Source: Spartobacteria bacterium UBA695 (GTDB lineage: Bacteria > Verrucomicrobiota > Verrucomicrobiia > Chthoniobacterales > Chthoniobacteraceae). From it: a stretch of DNA of 64,000 nt. Position 1 is the stretch's first letter. Every line of letters starts with the position of its first letter. The stretch spans positions 248,001 through 312,000 of the forward strand of contig DBMP01000006.1 in assembly GCA_002298145.1 (NCBI GenBank), written 5' to 3'. The notes under the pieces were generated by a model. It ran no database searches and was not told where the DNA came from. It was given only the letters and a program-made list of their open reading frames with translations. This document shows positions 60,157-64,000 of this stretch, piece by piece. A program made the position numbers and the translations under genes.

Positions 60157-61650
60157 ATGCGCTGGATTTTTCCTCTCCTTGTCGCCTTTGCCGCCTCCTC
60201 CTTCGCCGCCGAAACCTCTGCCCTCTGGGGCAAGCATGGCGAAGCCTGGACGCCCGACTCCAGGCTCCCCGATTTCTCCCACGCCGGTTATCACCAAGGC
60301 GAACGCCCCATCCCCGTCCTCTCCAAGGGCCTGAGCGTCATGGACTTTGGCGCGAAGGGCGACGGCATCGCCGACGACACCGAAGCCTTTCAGGACGCGC
60401 TCAACAAAGCACCCGCCGGGGCCATCGAAGTGCCGCCGGGACGTTACCGGATCACCAAAATGCTGGTCATCAACCGCAGCAGCATCGTCTTGAGCGGCGC
60501 GGACCCGGAAAGCAGCGTGCTCGTCTGCCCGGTGCCGCTCGAGACCAGCCAGCCCAGCCCCTCGGCCACCACCACCGGGCGGCCCACCTCCCGCTGGTCC
60601 TGGGACGGCGGCATCGTGGCCATCAAGGGCGACTACCAGGCCAAGCACCTCACCCGCATCACCGCCGAAGCCCGCCGGGGGGAGACCCTCCTCACCGTGG
60701 ACAAAACCGAGGGCCTCAAGCCCGGCCAGCGCGTGATCGTTCGCCAACACGACCTCCCCGACAATTCGCTCGCCTCACAGCTCTACTCCGGCGACCCGGG
60801 CCCGATGGAAAAGCTCCGCGGCTCGACCAAGACGTTTTTCGTCTGCACCGTGACAAAGATCGACGGCCACAAAGTCTCCATCGACCGGCCGCTGCGCTGC
60901 GACCTCAAGCCGCAATGGAAGGCGGAAATCGCCAGCTTTCAGCCGACCGTGACGGAATCCGGCGTGGAGGGGCTCACCTTTGAGTTCCCCGTGACGCCCT
61001 ACGAGGGGCACTTCACCGAAGCGGGCTACAACGCCCTGGCCTTCTACGGATGCTCGGACTGCTGGGCGCGCAACCTCCGCATCGTCAACGCGGATAGCGG
61101 CATCTTCGCCACGGGAGTCTTCTGCACCATCCAAGACGTCGTCCTCGACTCCCATCGCCCGACGGACAAAACCGGCGCCACCGGCCACCACGGCTTCACG
61201 TTTACCGGGCGGGACAACCTCTTTACCCGCTTCGACTTCCGCACCCGCTTCATCCACGACATCTCGGTCGACGGCGGCGCCTCCGGCAACGTCGCTGCCG
61301 AGGGCAAAGGCGTGGACCTCTGCCTCGACCATCACAAGCGGACCTGCTCGGAGAACCTCTTTACCAACCTCGACGCCGGGGCGGGCACGCGCCTCTGGGC
61401 CCACGGCGGCGGCGACGCGCTGGGCAAACCGTGCGCCGCGCGCGGAACCTTCTGGAACATCCGGGCCGCCAAGCCGCTCGCCTACCCGCCTGCGGACTTC
61501 GGCCCGCTCTCGATCAACCTCGTGGCCTTAAGCACCAACCAGCCCAGCGAAACCAGCCCCGACGGGAAATGGTTCGAGGCCATCCAACCCGCCGCGCTGA
61601 CCCCGCAAGACCTCCACGCCGATCAGCTCACCCGGCGGCTCGGGAAATAA
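60157..61650 (+). CDS. Secreted pectate-lyase-fold (right-handed beta-helix) protein
   Basis: 497 residues. Signal peptide (MRWIFPLLVAFAASSFAAE) then LSVMDFGAKGDGIADDTEAF, the start of the pectate lyase 3 / GH28-like beta-helix superfamily, with PPGRYRITKMLVI as next coil. This fold is used in many polysaccharide lyases and hydrolases; I see no diagnostic catalytic triad, so function (pectin or alginate breakdown?) is a guess. The upstream frame to 60109 (TTG) lacks a ribosome site; ATG 60157 starts the signal peptide. Divergent from the RND operon and 12 bp from the convergent superoxide dismutase gene. Confidence 0.75.
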   Translation: MRWIFPLLVAFAASSFAAETSALWGKHGEAWTPDSRLPDFSHAGYHQGERPIPVLSKGLSVMDFGAKGDGIADDTEAFQDALNKAPAGAIEVPPGRYRITKMLVINRSSIVLSGADPESSVLVCPVPLETSQPSPSATTTGRPTSRWSWDGGIVAIKGDYQAKHLTRITAEARRGETLLTVDKTEGLKPGQRVIVRQHDLPDNSLASQLYSGDPGPMEKLRGSTKTFFVCTVTKIDGHKVSIDRPLRCDLKPQWKAEIASFQPTVTESGVEGLTFEFPVTPYEGHFTEAGYNALAFYGCSDCWARNLRIVNADSGIFATGVFCTIQDVVLDSHRPTDKTGATGHHGFTFTGRDNLFTRFDFRTRFIHDISVDGGASGNVAAEGKGVDLCLDHHKRTCSENLFTNLDAGAGTRLWAHGGGDALGKPCAARGTFWNIRAAKPLAYPPADFGPLSINLVALSTNQPSETSPDGKWFEAIQPAALTPQDLHADQLTRRLGK

Positions 61651-61662
61651 AGCGCGGGGCCC

Positions 61663-62397
61663 TCACCCCAGCGCCTCTTCGTAGAGCTTCTTCACCGTAT
61701 CCCAGTCGACCACGTTCCACCACGACGCGATATATTTCGCCCGCTCGTTCTTGTATTTAAGGTAATAAGCGTGCTCCCAGACATCCAGCGCCAGTACCGG
61801 CTTGCCCTCCACCTCGGCGATGCCCTTCATGATCGGGCTGTCCTGATTGGGCGTGCTGGTAATTTCGAGCCGCCCATCGCGCACCACCAGCCACGCCCAG
61901 CCGGAGCCAAAAACCGCCGCTGCCTTGGCTGAGAACGCCTTCTTCATTTCCTCCAGGCCGCCGAAAGCCGTCTTGATTGCCCCGGCGAGCGCCCCCTGCG
62001 GGCTCCCTCCCTGCGGCTTCATCATCTGCCAGAAAAGCCCGTGGTTATAGTACCCACCCCCGTTGTTGCGAACCGCCCTCCGGACCGCCTCCGGTAGCGT
62101 CTCGACCCGGGAAAGCAGCTCCTCGATTTTCAACCCGCGCAGGTCGGGGTAATCCTTGAGCGCCTCATTGAGATTCTTCGTATACGCCGCGTAATGCTTA
62201 TCGTAGTGGAGCTGCATCGTTTGGGCGTCAATGTACGGCTCCAAAGCTCCGTAATCATACGGCAGCAGGATCATCTCGAAGCCGCCGCTTGGCTCGGGAG
62301 CTTTTTCCCCGCGGCTCCGGGTGCCGAGCACTCCCGCAGCGGCGGCCAGGCTGGTGACGGCCAGAAAATGACGGCGCGATATGGGCTGAGTAGGCAT
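61663..62397 (-). CDS. Tat-exported Fe/Mn superoxide dismutase
   Basis: 244 residues. A twin-arginine signal (SRRHFLAVTSLAAAAGVLG) precedes a complete Fe/Mn-type dismutase: LQLHYDKHYAAYTKNLN (first two metal histidines in His-Tyr-Asp-Lys-His), GLFWQMMKP, WAWLV and LDVWEHAYYLKYKNERAKYI (metal Asp and His). It removes superoxide in the periplasm or at the envelope. The metal cannot be told from motifs alone. I chose ATG 62397, at the Tat signal, over the longer open frame to 62454. Sits 72 bp upstream of no other partner; nearest gene on the same strand is the ankyrin-YkuD gene. Confidence 0.9.
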   Translation of the reverse strand: MPTQPISRRHFLAVTSLAAAAGVLGTRSRGEKAPEPSGGFEMILLPYDYGALEPYIDAQTMQLHYDKHYAAYTKNLNEALKDYPDLRGLKIEELLSRVETLPEAVRRAVRNNGGGYYNHGLFWQMMKPQGGSPQGALAGAIKTAFGGLEEMKKAFSAKAAAVFGSGWAWLVVRDGRLEITSTPNQDSPIMKGIAEVEGKPVLALDVWEHAYYLKYKNERAKYIASWWNVVDWDTVKKLYEEALG

Positions 62398-62468
62398 GGG
62401 TAAAAGATCAGTTGCCCTAGACTTCGAGCCCCGAACACCCGTCGGCCCTGCCAAGACGGCCCCGAGGC

Positions 62469-63710
62469 CTATTCGGAGATCGTCACCAGCGTCCCCAGCT
62501 CCACCTCATCGTAGAGCCCCTTGGCCGATTCCAGCGGCACCCGGATGCACCCGTGCGAGGCGGCCTGATTTTTCGGCACCTCGCCCGCGTGAATCCCATA
62601 CTCGCTGCCGCTCAGGCGCATGAAGAAGGGCATGCAGGCAAACGTGTAAATCGTCGACATCCGCATCGTGTCCTTGTCGGTCACGACAAAGCGGCCCATC
62701 GGCGTTTCGAACCCCGGCTTGCCCGTCGAAACCGGCACCTCCATCGCGGGGAGCCCGTTTTTGTAGACCACGGCCTGCTGCTTCTTGACGGAAATCTCCA
62801 CCCGCACCTTGCGATCCTCCTCCTCCGGGTTTTTCCCCAGCAGCACCTGGAGCATCTCCGGCGAGGCCTTTCCCGTCACCGCGATTTGCATCGCCGACAG
62901 TTTTCGCTGGGCCGTCAGCAAATCCGTCCGGGCGTTGTGGGCCATCAAGACCTCTGCGCACCCCAGTTGCCCCTCCGCCACGGCCAGCATCAAGAGCGTG
63001 ATCCCCTTCTCCCGGTCCAGCGATTCGCGAAACTCCCGGTTCCTCACCGTCTGCGCAAACGCCTTCTCCACCGGCACGCTGAGCGTCCCGTCCGGGCTCG
63101 CTCCGCCCTCCAGCAGCAGCCCGAGCGCCTCGCTTTTGCCCTGCGTTACCAGGTAGGCCAGCCGCGATTGCCGCGCCCCCTCAGCCACCGGCACCCCCGC
63201 ATGCGCCGCAAGCAGCGTGGAGATGAACGGTTTATTGGCCGCCGCCAGCGCCGCGTCGAGTTCGCGCAGCGTCGTGGCACTCCATTTTCGCGGAGCCCGG
63301 GCCCAGAGCAGCGGTTTAAACAAAGTTAACTCCCCGGTCTTGAACGCACGCTCCAGAAGCGGCACGCCCTGGCCGTCGATCAAATCCGGGTCAGCCCCCC
63401 TGGCGATCAGCCAATCGACCACCCGGGGCGAACGGGCCTCCAGAGCGTAGAAAAGCGCCGTGCGGCCCTGGGCATCCTTCCGGTTCACCTCCGCCCCGAG
63501 AGCGAGCTGATGCTGAATCTCGCCATAGTCCGCGGCAGCCACCGCCTTCATGAGCGGCGTCACCCCGTCCGGAGCCTCCTCGGCCTGGCCGCACACCGTC
63601 AGCGCGAGCAAAACCGCCCCCGCAACGCCCGCAAGAACCCGCAGCTCACCCCCCACCTCACTGCCGAGGCTTAGCAACCGGCGGACCGTATGGAACTGAA
63701 CAAATCGCAA
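62469..63710 (-). CDS. Ankyrin-repeat / L,D-transpeptidase (YkuD) fusion
   Basis: 413 residues. After a hydrophobic signal (LAGVAGAVLLALTVCG) come ankyrin repeats at about 50-290 (GVTPLMKAVAAADYGEIQHQL, GRTALFYALEARSPRVVDWLI, LMLAVAEGQLGCAEVLMAHNA), then a YkuD domain at about 300-413 with YGIHAGEV and SHGCIRV (C388). The catalytic domain is complete and should cross-link peptidoglycan or attach proteins to it; the ankyrin part probably binds a protein partner in the periplasm. The N-terminus carries an unusually long basic stretch before the hydrophobic core, so a later start (about 63650) is possible. 86 bp upstream lies the end of the dGTPase gene. Confidence 0.85.
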   Translation of the reverse strand: MRFVQFHTVRRLLSLGSEVGGELRVLAGVAGAVLLALTVCGQAEEAPDGVTPLMKAVAAADYGEIQHQLALGAEVNRKDAQGRTALFYALEARSPRVVDWLIARGADPDLIDGQGVPLLERAFKTGELTLFKPLLWARAPRKWSATTLRELDAALAAANKPFISTLLAAHAGVPVAEGARQSRLAYLVTQGKSEALGLLLEGGASPDGTLSVPVEKAFAQTVRNREFRESLDREKGITLLMLAVAEGQLGCAEVLMAHNARTDLLTAQRKLSAMQIAVTGKASPEMLQVLLGKNPEEEDRKVRVEISVKKQQAVVYKNGLPAMEVPVSTGKPGFETPMGRFVVTDKDTMRMSTIYTFACMPFFMRLSGSEYGIHAGEVPKNQAASHGCIRVPLESAKGLYDEVELGTLVTISE

Positions 63711-63796
63711 GGGTCTCTCTCCGAATCGTATCGGATCGCCTTCAAGGATAGCCGATTTCGCTCAGATTTCAACCCACCCCTTGCGCAGGGCTCCGC

Positions 63797-64000
63797 CTAC
63801 TGCCCCGGCAGGGAAATTCCGCGCAGCTTCTTATACAGGCTCACCGCCGAGGAATCGGCCATACCGGAGACATAGTCCGTCATCCGCAGAAGGCGCGTGT
63901 AGGCATCCGGCGCGGGCTTGCGGCCCGGCCCCACCGACGGCTCGGGCACCAGCTCCAGCAAATTGCGCCAGCGCGGCGAAAGCGGGGTCTCTTTCTGCGC
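63797..64000 (-). CDS. dgt: dGTPase (deoxyguanosine triphosphohydrolase), C-terminal part
   Basis: The last 67 residues of an open frame that enters from the right edge and ends at TAG (63797). The block RMTDYVSGMADSSAVSLYKKLRG matches the C-terminal signature of dGTPase-type HD hydrolases, where DYVSGMTDxYA occurs near the end. These enzymes hydrolyse dGTP (and other dNTPs) to nucleoside and triphosphate. The catalytic HD motif is outside the window. The next gene downstream on the same strand is the ankyrin-YkuD fusion, about 86 bp away. Confidence 0.7.
   Translation of the reverse strand, partial: AQKETPLSPRWRNLLELVPEPSVGPGRKPAPDAYTRLLRMTDYVSGMADSSAVSLYKKLRGISLPGQ

Overview
The window is about 60% G+C, densely coded, and reads as a chromosomal segment of a Verrucomicrobiota-type bacterium (inference). 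The pointers are three PEP-CTERM sorting-signal proteins, a TIGR02597-like secreted protein, a giant LamG/metallophosphoesterase/sulfatase-modifying-fold protein, and an abundance of sugar isomerases and Gfo/Idh/MocA oxidoreductases. No rRNA, insertion sequence, integrase, phage gene or CRISPR array was seen. The only tRNA is a tRNA-Val(CAC).

Layout. 1-1282: minus-strand sugar genes (a CE7-type esterase cut by the edge, and kdgK), preceded by a strongly structured leader RNA ending in a terminator (1384-1791). 1908-6034: a small unknown gene, then a GT4 glycosyltransferase fused to a helical domain and paired with a GH130 phosphorylase. 6065-7548: a NarL-type two-component pair. 7732-10559: a radical SAM enzyme and a HI0933-family flavoprotein. 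10556-20865: a seven-gene minus-strand operon of GH63-like glycosidase, GMC oxidoreductase, MFS transporter, SDR dehydrogenase, NDH-2 and cytochrome bd (CydA, CydB). On paper it makes a complete short route from a glycoside to oxygen. 21072-29608: three secreted proteins in one operon, including the 2257-residue multidomain protein.

30168-30242 is the tRNA. 30316-35944 is a drug or solute ABC exporter operon in the same order as ybhGFSR of E. coli, with its TetR repressor and a plausible operator and promoter. 36038-40994 is a sugar catabolic operon (two Gfo/Idh/MocA dehydrogenases, two TIM-barrel isomerases) divergent from an AraC regulator. 41035-44417 holds a lipoprotein L,D-transpeptidase, L-fucose isomerase, and a second AraC regulator divergent from fucI. 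44426-50372 is a three-gene signalling set: a membrane kinase with a LOV-like photosensor domain, a receiver-PAS-PP2C phosphatase, and a hybrid kinase whose first receiver has lost its phospho-acceptor.

50545-52265 holds two tandem paralogous PEP-CTERM proteins with look-alike UUCG terminators. 52481-55761 carries ychF, a DUF5069 protein and an STT3/PglB-like membrane glycosyltransferase. 55777-60061 is an RND efflux pump with its adaptor. 60157-64000 holds a secreted pectate-lyase-fold protein, a Tat-exported Fe/Mn superoxide dismutase, an ankyrin/L,D-transpeptidase fusion and the C-terminus of a dGTPase.

Together the genes describe an aerobic heterotroph specialised in plant or algal polysaccharides and unusual sugars, with a well-equipped envelope (secreted PEP-CTERM proteins, exporters, peptidoglycan cross-linkers) and light or redox-linked signalling. 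All functions are inferred from reading the sequence; no database search was run.
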